From Falsiroseomonas oleicola (GTDB lineage: Bacteria > Pseudomonadota > Alphaproteobacteria > Acetobacterales > Acetobacteraceae): DNA of 64,000 bases. The stretch's first letter is position 1; each line of letters begins with the position of its first letter. Positions 51,026 to 59,282 of the stretch are shown piece by piece. Location of the stretch: the NCBI RefSeq assembly GCF_019029495.1, contig NZ_JAERQM010000004.1, positions 1-64,000 of the forward strand. The letters are read 5' to 3'. The notes beneath the pieces are model-generated. The model was not told the DNA's origin. It ran no database searches and saw only the letters and a program-made list of their open reading frames with translations. The position numbers and the translations under genes are program-made.

Positions 51026-53634
51026 CTCTTGGTTTCCCTTTGATTGTTGTCCTGGCTGATGGGCAGCAATGCCCTGCGCAGGATTTCCGGAATGATACCG
51101 CCGCCCCGAATCAGGGCGACGTCCAGCGCGGTTTCCAACAAGGCGACGGCCTGGCCGGTTTCCGTGGCGCCATTCGCGCGGTGCAGCCGCAGCGTCACCG
51201 CCGCGCGGGGCGCGAGCCTCGCGGGGTCCGCCAGCACCTCGATGCGGTCGCCCGGCCGCAGCCCCAGCCCCACCGCATCCCAGCCCGGCGGCAGCCGCAG
51301 CGGCAGGATGCCCATGCCGATCAGGTTGGCGCGGTGGATGCGCTCGAAGCTCGCCGCGATCACGGCGCGAACGCCGAGCAGCCGCAGCCCCTTGGCCGCC
51401 CAGTCGCGGGAGGAGCCGGCGCCGTAGCGTTCCCCGGCCACCACCACCACCGGATCGCCGGCGGCGGCGTATCGCGCGGCGGCCTGCCAGACCGGCAGCG
51501 TGTCCTCGCCGAAGCGCGTATGGCCGGGCGGCGCGCCGGGGGCCAGGTGGTTCACCAGGGTGCGATTGGTGAAAAGGCCGCGCAGCATCACCTCCCAATT
51601 GCCGCGGCGGGCGGCATAGACATTGAGGTCCCGCGCATCCTCCCCCCGCTCCAGCAGCCAGGCGGCGGCATCGCTGCGCGGCGGAATCGCGCCGGCCGGG
51701 GAGATGTGGTCGGTGGTCACGTCATCGCCCAGAACCAGCAGCGGATGCGCGAGGTATTCCGGCTCCGCCTCCGTGCCGAAATCCACGAAGGGCGGCCGGC
51801 GCAGATAGGTGGAGGCGGGGTCCCAGGGAAAGCGCGCGCCCTCGGGCGCCTCCAGCGCCGCCCAGGGGCCGGAGGCCTCGGCCTCGGCATGCGCGACGGC
51901 GGCATCGCCCGGGTCGTTGGCGATGGCGAGCAGAGCCTGCACCTCCGCCTGGCCGGGCCAGAGCTGCGCCAGATGCACCGGCACGCCATCCGGCCCGGTG
52001 CCGAGCGCATCCCGCGTCACGTCGATCCCGGTCCGGCCGGCGAGCGCGAAAGCGATGACCAGGGGCGGCGAGGCCAGCAGTGCCTGTTCGATCTGCGCGT
52101 GCACGCGGCCGGGAAAATTGCGGTTGCCGGAGAGCACGGCAATGGGCCGCAGCCCGGCCTCCACCGCCGCCGCCATCACCGGCAGCAGCGGCCCGGCATT
52201 GCCGATGCAGGTGGTGCAGCCATAGGCGGCGATGCCGAAGCCCAGCGCCTCCAGATCCTCCAGCAGCCCGGCCCGGCGCAGGCGCAGCGCCGCCGCCGGC
52301 GATCCGGGCGCGAGCGAGGTCTTCACCCAGGGCGCCGGCTTCAGGCCGAGCGTCCGCGCCTTGCGCGCCAGCAGCCCGGCCGCGATCAGCAGCCCGAGGT
52401 CAGTGGTATTGGTGCAGGAGGTGATGGCGGCCAGCGCCACCGCATCCGCCGGCAGGCTGCCATCGCCCGCTGGCAGGCCGGCCAGCGCCGTCGCCACCGC
52501 CCCGGCCTCCAGCCGGTCCTGCGGCCGCCGCGGACCGGCCAGGCTGGGGCGCAGGCTGGCGAGGTCGATCTCGATGGTCTCGGTATAGCGCGGCGTCGCG
52601 TCCGGCGCGTACCAGAGGCCCTGGGCGCGGGCATAGGCCTCGATCAGCGCGCATTGCGCGGCGTCGCGGCCATTGTCGCGCAGATAGGCCAGGGTGCGCG
52701 CATCGATCGGGAAGCAGCCGGTGGTCGCGCCATATTCGGGCGCCATATTGGCGACCACGGCGCGTTCCCCGGCCGAGAGGCTGGCGATGCCAGGGCCGAG
52801 GAATTCCACGAACTGGCCGGCGACGCCGGCACGGCGCAGGCGTTCCGTCACCACGAGCGCCAGGTCGGTCGCCAGCACGCCCTCCGGCAGCGCGCCCGTC
52901 AGCCGCACGCCGAAGACATCCGGCAGGCGCAGCGACAGCGGCACGCCGAACATCACGCCCTCCGCCTCGATGCCGCCGACGCCCCAGCCAAGCACGCCGA
53001 GGCCGTTGACCATGGGCGTGTGGCTGTCGGTGCCGACCAGCGTGTCCGGGATGGCGATGCCATCCTCGACCGAGACCACCGTCGCCAGCCGTTCCAGGTT
53101 GATGGTGTGCAGGATGCCGGTGCCGGGCGGGAAGACGCGAAAGCCGCGCAACGCGCCGGCCGCCCATTTCATGAAGCGGTAGCGCTCGCCATTGCGCTCG
53201 AACTCGCGCGCCATGTTCCGCGCCAGGGCATCCGGCACGCCGGAAACGTCGATGGCCACGGAGTGATCGACCGAGGTCTCGACGGGACAGAGCGGGTTGA
53301 GCCGGGACGGATCGCCGCCGGCCTCCGCCAGCGCATCCCGCATCGCCGCGATATCGGCCAGCGCCGGGCCGCAGGTGGTGTCGTGCATCAGGATGCGGCG
53401 CGGCACGAAGGGGATCTCGGCCTCGCTGCGACCGGTGGCGGGCCAGGCAAGGATCGCCGCGCGGCCGGCGCGGGCGACCTCCGGATCGGGCTGGCGCAGC
53501 TGGTTCTCCAGCAGCACACGGTGGCACCAGGGCAGGCGAGGCAGGACCGCCCCGGCGGCGGCCGGCAGGTCCACCCGCAGGCAGGGCGTGAAGGCGCCGC
53601 TCAGGCGCACCAGGGGCGCTTCTGCTATGGTCAC
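51019..53634 (-). CDS. Aconitase A-type hydratase
   Basis: 871 residues from a GTG at 53634 with GGGAGGG upstream. Single-chain [4Fe-4S] hydro-lyase. Domain blocks: MHDTTCGPALADIAAMRDAL near residue 84, GTDSHTPMVNGLGVLGWGVG near 200, cluster cysteines in TSCTNTTDLG near 410 and YGCTTCIGNAGPL near 475, and the swivel domain with GERYGAGSSRDWAAKG near 740. AcnA is about 890 and AcnD about 865 residues, so size does not decide between them. Operon partners (TctC, lactonase, Ldh2, GntR) suggest a substrate-specific, catabolic copy rather than the main TCA enzyme; this is inference. Confidence 0.9.
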   Translation of the reverse strand: MTIAEAPLVRLSGAFTPCLRVDLPAAAGAVLPRLPWCHRVLLENQLRQPDPEVARAGRAAILAWPATGRSEAEIPFVPRRILMHDTTCGPALADIAAMRDALAEAGGDPSRLNPLCPVETSVDHSVAIDVSGVPDALARNMAREFERNGERYRFMKWAAGALRGFRVFPPGTGILHTINLERLATVVSVEDGIAIPDTLVGTDSHTPMVNGLGVLGWGVGGIEAEGVMFGVPLSLRLPDVFGVRLTGALPEGVLATDLALVVTERLRRAGVAGQFVEFLGPGIASLSAGERAVVANMAPEYGATTGCFPIDARTLAYLRDNGRDAAQCALIEAYARAQGLWYAPDATPRYTETIEIDLASLRPSLAGPRRPQDRLEAGAVATALAGLPAGDGSLPADAVALAAITSCTNTTDLGLLIAAGLLARKARTLGLKPAPWVKTSLAPGSPAAALRLRRAGLLEDLEALGFGIAAYGCTTCIGNAGPLLPVMAAAVEAGLRPIAVLSGNRNFPGRVHAQIEQALLASPPLVIAFALAGRTGIDVTRDALGTGPDGVPVHLAQLWPGQAEVQALLAIANDPGDAAVAHAEAEASGPWAALEAPEGARFPWDPASTYLRRPPFVDFGTEAEPEYLAHPLLVLGDDVTTDHISPAGAIPPRSDAAAWLLERGEDARDLNVYAARRGNWEVMLRGLFTNRTLVNHLAPGAPPGHTRFGEDTLPVWQAAARYAAAGDPVVVVAGERYGAGSSRDWAAKGLRLLGVRAVIAASFERIHRANLIGMGILPLRLPPGWDAVGLGLRPGDRIEVLADPARLAPRAAVTLRLHRANGATETGQAVALLETALDVALIRGGGIIPEILRRALLPISQDNNQRETKRC

Positions 53635-53666
53635 TCTGCTCCCTCCCAGGGGCTGTTTCCCCGAGA

Positions 53667-53694
53667 ATTGCATAATACACGACCAAAATGCAAT
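53667..53694. promoter_or_regulatory. Candidate GntR operator, ATTGCAT-N14-ATGCAAT
   Basis: A 7+7 bp inverted repeat in the 86-base divergent gap between the aconitase start and the GntR gene. The wide 14-base spacer is unusual for GntR sites, which are mostly compact. That may reflect the regulator's two winged helices, or the two half sites may be coincidental. Confidence 0.45.
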
Positions 53695-53720
53695 ACTTGT
53701 CACCTTGCTGGAGCCCTGCC

Positions 53721-54656
53721 ATGCCCGATGCCAGCCCGCCGCGCGGCACCGCCGCCGAGCTCGCCGCGAGCATTGCGGGCGACATCGCCTCCGGCGCGCT
53801 GCCGCCCGGCCAGCACCTGGCGGCGCAGCCCCTGGCGGACCGCTACGGCGTCTCCCGCTTTCCGGTCGCACAGGCGCTGCGACATCTGGCGAGTCAGGGC
53901 GTGGTCGTGGCGGAGCCGCGCCGCGGCTTCTTCGTCGCCGCCGATGCCGTGGCACGGCTGGCGGGCACCACGCCGCCCCCGGCGGGCCTCAGCGCCACCT
54001 ATTTCGCGATCGCCGAGGACCGCCTCTCAGGCCGCCTGCCCGACAGCATTTCCGAAGCGGCGATGCGGGAACGCTACGGCCTGAGCAAGGGTGCGCTGGC
54101 CCAGCTGCTGGACCGGATCGCCGCCGAGGGCTGGGCCGAGCGGCGGCCCGGCTATGGCTGGCGCTTCTCCTCCGTCCTGACCACGCCGGACGCCATGGGC
54201 CAGACCTATCGCCTGCGTCAGGCGATCGAACCGGCGAGCCTGATGGAACCCGGCTATCACCTGGAACCGGCGACGGTCACGCGGCTGCGCCTGGTGGAGC
54301 AGCATATGCTGGCCGGCGGCATCGAGACCGCCTCCGCCGATGCGCTGTATGAGCGCGGCGTGCGCTTCCACGAGGCGATCGTCGGCGCCTCCGGCAACCC
54401 GTTTTTCCTGGAGGCGCTGCAACGGGTGAATCGAATCCGCCGGCTTCTGGTCTACCGCTCGCTGGTCGATCGCCGGCGCTTCTGGCGCCAGGCAGAGGAG
54501 CATCTGGCCATCCTCGACCTGCTGCAGCAGAAGCGCCAGGCGGAGGCCGCGGCGCTGCTCCGCGAACATCTCGGCCATGTGGTCGAGAGTCTGGAAGCCA
54601 TGCGGCCGCTGATGGAACAGGGCAATCGCGGTCCAGAGCCGACGGATACGCCCTGA
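53721..54656 (+). CDS. GntR/FCD-type regulator with two tandem winged helices
   Basis: 311 residues. A first GntR winged helix lies at about residues 10-75 (SIAGDIASGALPPGQHLAAQ, then PLADRYGVSRFPVAQALRHL). A second, similar unit lies at about 85-150 (AIAEDRLSGRLPDSISEAAM, then RERYGLSKGALAQLLDRIAA). An FCD effector domain follows (YRLRQAIEPASLMEP, RFHEAIVGASGNPFFLEAL, LREHLGHV). Standard members have one winged helix. The ATG at 53721 precedes MPDASPPRG; an in-frame ATG at 53688 would add eleven residues but lies inside the candidate operator. Divergent from the aconitase operon, which it probably controls. Confidence 0.88.
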   Translation: MPDASPPRGTAAELAASIAGDIASGALPPGQHLAAQPLADRYGVSRFPVAQALRHLASQGVVVAEPRRGFFVAADAVARLAGTTPPPAGLSATYFAIAEDRLSGRLPDSISEAAMRERYGLSKGALAQLLDRIAAEGWAERRPGYGWRFSSVLTTPDAMGQTYRLRQAIEPASLMEPGYHLEPATVTRLRLVEQHMLAGGIETASADALYERGVRFHEAIVGASGNPFFLEALQRVNRIRRLLVYRSLVDRRRFWRQAEEHLAILDLLQQKRQAEAAALLREHLGHVVESLEAMRPLMEQGNRGPEPTDTP

Positions 54657-54728
54657 GGAAGCTTCGTCATCTTCCGCGGCAATCCTGACGGTCGCTATGG
54701 CGATGCCCGCTCAGCGCGCGGCATCCCC

Positions 54729-55277
54729 TCATCGGGTGGCGGGCCGTGGCCGACGCCACTCCTTGCGCAGGATCGCGTATTGTAAGGTGTTCTCGTAGAC
54801 AGGCTCGCCCATCTCGTCGGTTCGGAACGATATGAACTCGACGAAGAGGCCTTCCCTTCTCATGCCCAGCTTCTCGCACAACCGCCATGACCGTGCGTTG
54901 CTCTCTTCCACATAGGCATACAGGCGCCGAGCCCCCCTCGTGTCGAAGAGATGCGTGAAAAGTGCACGCGCGGCCTCGACGGCAAATCCCCTGCCTCCGA
55001 AATCCGCATTGAAATGCCAGCCGACGCTGAAGGTATCGGGCTCCTCGAGGAAACAGAACATGTCGCCGACCGGAATCTCGGTACCTTTCAGGCACACGGC
55101 GACATGCTGATCGCTTGCGGCCCGCCGCTCCGCTTCCGCTTCCGCGGCTGCCAGATCCTCAAGCTTCTCGGACAGAAAGCAGCCCGCCCTTGGCTCGTGG
55201 AGATACGCCAGCAGACCGGCGGCATCCGTCGTCCTGAAATTCCTCAGGATTAAACGGTCCGTCTGAATGGTGTCCAT
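54729..55277 (-). CDS. GNAT-family N-acetyltransferase (RimJ/RimL type)
   Basis: 182 residues. TDRLILRNFRTTDAAGLLAY at the N-terminus, GRGFAVEAARALFTHLFD (acetyl-CoA loop, about residues 95-112) and YAYVEESNARSWRLCEKLGM near 120 are the RimJ/RimL-type blocks. ATG at 55277; a TTG one codon upstream is possible. It is separate from neighbouring operons. The acceptor is unknown. Confidence 0.9.
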   Translation of the reverse strand: MDTIQTDRLILRNFRTTDAAGLLAYLHEPRAGCFLSEKLEDLAAAEAEAERRAASDQHVAVCLKGTEIPVGDMFCFLEEPDTFSVGWHFNADFGGRGFAVEAARALFTHLFDTRGARRLYAYVEESNARSWRLCEKLGMRREGLFVEFISFRTDEMGEPVYENTLQYAILRKEWRRPRPATR

Positions 55278-55389
55278 CAATCGCTTTCGCGCATGCAGGG
55301 GGTGCTGGTACGCCGGTCGCGTCCTGGCCGCGCGCGGCCAGTATCAGAAGCACGATCAGGATGCCGAAGCCCACCGCCATGGTGCTCAC
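55278..55389 (-). pseudogene. Possible truncated membrane-protein start
   Basis: A GTG at 55389 opens VSTMAVGFGILIVLLILAARGQ, one clear hydrophobic span, then runs out of frame with the GNAT gene without any recognisable domain. It may be the cut-off N-terminus of a transporter, or noise. Confidence 0.25.
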
Positions 55390-55407
55390 ACCTGGCGATC
55401 CGCGGCT

Positions 55408-56466
55408 TCACACCCTGGCGTCCAGCACGGCCTGGCCGAGTTCCACCATCTGCGTGCTGGAGACGGAAGGCAGGTCGCCGAGATCGATGCCGGCATTGCG
55501 CCGCATCGCGCGATCGTCGCTGATCGCCCTGCGATGCACCAGCAGCAGGTCAAGCCGCGGCAGGCCCAGGATGAACTGGCCGTAGTGGCCCGAAGCGAGG
55601 AAGGCGCCTTCCCATTCCGGCGCCCGGGACTGCATCGGCAACCACCAATAATAGCCGTAGCCCAGCCCGCGATCGGCGAAACGTCCCTGCATGTCCTCTG
55701 GCCGGACATGCGGTGTGACGCTCTCCCGCACCCAGGATTCCGGCACGACCTGCTTGCCGTTCCAGCGCCCGCCACGCAACGTCAGCAGCCCGACCCGCGC
55801 CATGTCGCGGCCGGAGAGAAACATGTGGTAGGCAAGGAAGCGCGAGCGGTCAGGATAGCCCAGCATGCGTTGGCGACCGCGGTCGAAATCCTCGAAGCCG
55901 AGCGGGACGGCGAGCTGGTCGCGCAGCGCATCATGCACGGCAAGGCCGGTGAGCTGCTCGAAGATCGCGCCAGCGACATTGAAATCCCAATTGTTGTAAT
56001 GGAAGCGCGTGCCGGGCAAGTGACTGCCGCGTTGCGGCGTGCCCGCATCGTCGCCGCCTGGGCTGCCCGCCGGATAGTAGACGCCCGAGCGGCTGGTCAG
56101 GATGTCGCGGATCGTCGCCTGCCTTTCCTGCGGCAACAGACCCTTCACATCGTCGACGCCGAGCTGTTCCAGCGTCAGCGAGAGGTCGATGCGGCCGGCG
56201 GCCACATGCGGGCCGTAGAGCAGCGCCAGGATGCTCTTGCGCGTCGAGGCGAGGTAGCTGACTTCCGACACGTCGCCGTAGCGATAGGCCACGCGGCCGC
56301 GCGCGACGATCATGAAGGACGTCGTCGTCAGCGCCTCCAGTGATTCCGTGAACCGCGCCAATGCGGCAGGGTCGAATCCCGCTGCGCGCGGGTCCACATC
56401 CGTCCAGCCGTTGCTGGGAAAGGCCAGTTCCATCGTGCTTCCGCCCGTTTCCTGGATGGTGCTCAC
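55408..56466 (-). CDS. Serine beta-lactamase-family hydrolase
   Basis: 352 residues from a GTG overlapping the binding-protein stop (GTGA). Active-site motifs of class C/PBP-type hydrolases: STRKSILALL near residue 73 (Ser-x-x-Lys) and HYNNWDFNVAG near 155 (Tyr-x-Asn). The third motif is HYGQ near 318, replacing the usual KTG/HxG. No signal peptide was seen at the start. Relatives are esterases, D-aminopeptidases and 6-aminohexanoate-dimer hydrolases. Its coupling to a peptide-type binding protein suggests hydrolysis of a peptide or amide-like compound. Confidence 0.9.
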   Translation of the reverse strand: MSTIQETGGSTMELAFPSNGWTDVDPRAAGFDPAALARFTESLEALTTTSFMIVARGRVAYRYGDVSEVSYLASTRKSILALLYGPHVAAGRIDLSLTLEQLGVDDVKGLLPQERQATIRDILTSRSGVYYPAGSPGGDDAGTPQRGSHLPGTRFHYNNWDFNVAGAIFEQLTGLAVHDALRDQLAVPLGFEDFDRGRQRMLGYPDRSRFLAYHMFLSGRDMARVGLLTLRGGRWNGKQVVPESWVRESVTPHVRPEDMQGRFADRGLGYGYYWWLPMQSRAPEWEGAFLASGHYGQFILGLPRLDLLLVHRRAISDDRAMRRNAGIDLGDLPSVSSTQMVELGQAVLDARV

Positions 56467-58046
56467 TGCCCCGTCCGCCTGACTTCCTTGGCGAGCGTCC
56501 GCTCGTCCAGGCGCGGCTCATAGGCCAGGCCGCGGCGCAGCGCCCAGATATTGGTCTGGTGGTAGAGCGGGATGATGGCGCCATCGGCGATGGCCAGGCG
56601 CGTGGCCTCCCGCAGCATCTCCTCCCGCGCTGCGTTGTCGAAGGTGCCGGCGGCACGCGCGACGAGGCTGTCGAGCTCGGCATTGCCATAGCCGGTGGTG
56701 TTCCCGGCCCCGATGTTGCGCGCGCGATCCGGCGTGCCGAGCACATTCACCAGCATCGAGGTGGCGTCAAAGGTCGCATTGCCGAGGCCCACGAGGTGGA
56801 TCGCGAAGCTGCCGCGCTGCGCCGCATAGGCGCTCCATGGCAGGGAGGCGACGCTGGTGCGCACGCCGATGCGCGTCCACATCTGCGCGACCGCCTGCGC
56901 CACCGCCGTGGCGCCGGGGTAGCGGTCGGTTGGCACATGCAGGGTCAGGCGGAAGCCGTTCGGATAGCCGGCGGCGGCGAGCAGCGTCCGGGCCCGATCC
57001 GGCGCGGGCGCATCGACGGTCAACGCCGGCACCGCCGAGAAGGTGCCCAGCGGCAGAATCTGTGCCGTCTGCACCGCGGTGCCTTGCAGCACGCGCTCGG
57101 CAAGGCCGCCGCGATTGATGGCAAGCGACAGCGCCTGCCGCACCTCCTGCCGCGCCAGGGGGTTGCCGGCCAAGTGACCGCCATCCGCCGCCGTGACGAA
57201 GGGCGCCGGCACCGCCGCGCCATGCTGCGGCGCCAGATAGATCACGCGCAGGCCCGGGGCGCTGACCACCGTGAGGTCCGCCGAGCCACGCAGCCGCGGC
57301 AGGTCGGAAGCGCCGGGCATCTCGACCATATCCACATCGCCGGCCAGCAGCGCGGCGGTGCGGCCCCCGGCATTCGGCATCATGCGGTAGGTCGCCGCAT
57401 CCCAGGCCGGTGGCGTGCCCCACCACGCCGGGTTGCGCTCCAGCTCCACGCGCTCGCCGGGCCGGAATGCACGCAGGCGGAAGGCGCCGGTGCCGATGGC
57501 GGCACGGCCGGCATTGTAATCCGCGGTCGTCGCATCGCTGCCGACATGGCGCGCGATCACCGCGACATTGACGAGGTCGCCCGGCAGGCCCGGCGCGGGG
57601 CCGTTCGTCTCGATCCGCAGCGTCGTCGCGTCGATGCCGGTGACACTGGCGACACTGCGCAGGAATCCGCCGAAGCCGCCGGGGCTGTTCGGCACGTTGC
57701 GCGCGCGCGTGAAGCTGAAGGCGATGTCGTCGGCGGTCAGGGGGCTTCCATCATGCCAGGTCACGCCAGGTCGCAGGCGGAATTCCCACACCGTTTCCGA
57801 GACCGGCCGCCAGGACTCGGACAGGCCCGGCGCCAGGCTGCCATCCGCGGCGCGCTCCACCAGCCGATCGAAGATCTGCATGGCGATGCTGTTGTTGGGC
57901 GAGGCATTGTGGAAATGCGGATCCACCGAGGTCACGGCGCCGGCCATGCCGATGGACAAGGTCTCGGCCCGGCCCGGGCCGGCGGTCACGGCCGCCAGGG
58001 AGGCGAGGCCGGCCGCGAGCAGCATTCGGCGCCAGATCTCTGTCAT
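56463..58046 (-). CDS. SBP_bac_5 peptide-type binding protein, orphan
   Basis: 527 residues; signal EIWRRMLLAAGLASLAAVTA. Family blocks VDPHFHNASPNNSIAMQIFD, VWEFRLRPGVTWHDGSPLTA, RQEVRQALSLAINRGGLAE near 310 and RNIGAGNTTGYGNAELDSL. The ATG at 58046 has GAGGAG at 9 nt; the ATG at 58055 directly abuts that site and is less likely. No permease or ATPase genes accompany it, so it must borrow a transporter, perhaps the Opp/Dpp-type one at 5793-9449. It is divergent from a LysR gene. Confidence 0.91.
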   Translation of the reverse strand: MTEIWRRMLLAAGLASLAAVTAGPGRAETLSIGMAGAVTSVDPHFHNASPNNSIAMQIFDRLVERAADGSLAPGLSESWRPVSETVWEFRLRPGVTWHDGSPLTADDIAFSFTRARNVPNSPGGFGGFLRSVASVTGIDATTLRIETNGPAPGLPGDLVNVAVIARHVGSDATTADYNAGRAAIGTGAFRLRAFRPGERVELERNPAWWGTPPAWDAATYRMMPNAGGRTAALLAGDVDMVEMPGASDLPRLRGSADLTVVSAPGLRVIYLAPQHGAAVPAPFVTAADGGHLAGNPLARQEVRQALSLAINRGGLAERVLQGTAVQTAQILPLGTFSAVPALTVDAPAPDRARTLLAAAGYPNGFRLTLHVPTDRYPGATAVAQAVAQMWTRIGVRTSVASLPWSAYAAQRGSFAIHLVGLGNATFDATSMLVNVLGTPDRARNIGAGNTTGYGNAELDSLVARAAGTFDNAAREEMLREATRLAIADGAIIPLYHQTNIWALRRGLAYEPRLDERTLAKEVRRTGQ

Positions 58047-58124
58047 CGTGGGCATCTCCTCGATCCTGGCGAAACTGTCATCGGCTTGGCGCAATCCGTC
58101 AAATCGATGCTAGATATGCGGAGC

Positions 58125-59120
58125 ATGCAGCGGATGAATGAACCACCTCCTGTCCGGTCGCTCCTGGCGCTGGACCTCAACCTGCTGAAGGCGCTGAACG
58201 CGCTGTGGCAATGTCGCGGCATAACCGCGGCCGGCCGCATGATCGGCCTTTCCCAGCCGGCGATGAGCCATGCGCTGCAGCGTCTTCGCCTCGCCTTTGC
58301 GGACCAGCTCTTCGTGCGGGGGCCGGGCGTTCTGGTGCCCACACCGCGCGGCACCGAATTGTGCCAGGCTGCTGTGGCGGCCCTTGCGGCTTTGGAGAGA
58401 GCCGTCCTTCCGCCGGAGCCCTTTCGTCCGGAGTACAGCGCGCGGCACTTTCGCATTGGCATGAACGACTATGTGTCCGCGACGCTGCTGCCTTTGGTGC
58501 TCCAGACGCTCGACAGATCCGCCCCGGGGGTTTCGCTGGAAGCGATCCACCTCCCACGCGGCCAGAGCCAGGATGGCCCGGTGTTGCCCCGGCTGCTGGA
58601 TGAGGGCCGGGCGGATATGGCGCTTGGCCAGATCGACGAGGTGCCACAACGTTGCCATCGGCAGAGCCTGAGGCAGGATCCGCATGTCTGCGTGCTGGCG
58701 CGGCGGTGCTGGGACGCGAAGCATCGCTTCGACATGGCCGCCTTTCTCACCCACCGCCACATCCGCATCTCCTCCTTCCCGGAGCGCCGGAGCTGGATGG
58801 ACCAGGCGCTGGAGGCGCAGGGATTGAGCCGGCGGATCGCCGTGACGGTGCCCCACTTCATGGCGGCACTGCATCTCGTCGCGGCGACCGACCTGATAAC
58901 CACCCTGCCGCTGGGTGCCGTGGCCCCTTTCGCGAAGGCACTGCGCCTGCACATCCTGCCATCTCCTCTTCCGGAGCGTCTGCATCGTCTCGACATGGCG
59001 TGGCTCAAGGCGGTGGATGGTGACGCCGGGCTCGCCTGGCTACGCGGCATCGTGGCGGAAACGGTGCTGCGCCAGGCGACGGGATCGTCGATCGAGGCCG
59101 GCGGTCCCAGCGGTGGGTGA
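58125..59120 (+). CDS. LysR-family transcriptional regulator
   Basis: 331 residues. Winged helix LDLNLLKALNALWQCRGITA, then AGRMIGLSQPAMSHALQRLR and DQLFVRGPGVLVPTPRG (about residues 14-75). An effector domain follows with FRIGMNDYVSATLLPLVLQ, DMALGQIDEVPQRCHRQSL and WMDQALEAQGLSRRIAVTVP. Several in-frame ATGs (58107, 58116, 58125, 58134) leave the start open by up to nine residues. Its divergent position, 78 bases from the orphan binding protein and serine hydrolase, makes that pair its likely target. Confidence 0.92.
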   Translation: MQRMNEPPPVRSLLALDLNLLKALNALWQCRGITAAGRMIGLSQPAMSHALQRLRLAFADQLFVRGPGVLVPTPRGTELCQAAVAALAALERAVLPPEPFRPEYSARHFRIGMNDYVSATLLPLVLQTLDRSAPGVSLEAIHLPRGQSQDGPVLPRLLDEGRADMALGQIDEVPQRCHRQSLRQDPHVCVLARRCWDAKHRFDMAAFLTHRHIRISSFPERRSWMDQALEAQGLSRRIAVTVPHFMAALHLVAATDLITTLPLGAVAPFAKALRLHILPSPLPERLHRLDMAWLKAVDGDAGLAWLRGIVAETVLRQATGSSIEAGGPSGG

Positions 59121-59282
59121 AATTCCGGATCCAGGCAGGACCTCACCGTCACGCCCGCGCGCCAGGGGCCTCGTCGACAAGCTTACGAACATGCTGCTGT
59201 TGCAGCCAGACGAAGCGCGAGGCGCCGGAGGGCGTCCCATTGACGGAAGAGGCGCAGGAGCCGGCCCGAATCAATCGGCGCG
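59121..59282. other. Convergent gap, nothing identified
   Basis: About 160 bases between LysR and the acyl-CoA synthetase stops. No gene and no clear terminator hairpin recognised. Confidence 0.4.

Noticed and set aside
53667-53694. Treating TTGCAT/ATGCAA here as a third LacI operator
   Set aside because: Half sites match the LacI motif, but the spacer is 14 instead of 4 bases and a GntR gene is adjacent. Coincidence or a GntR site is more likely.
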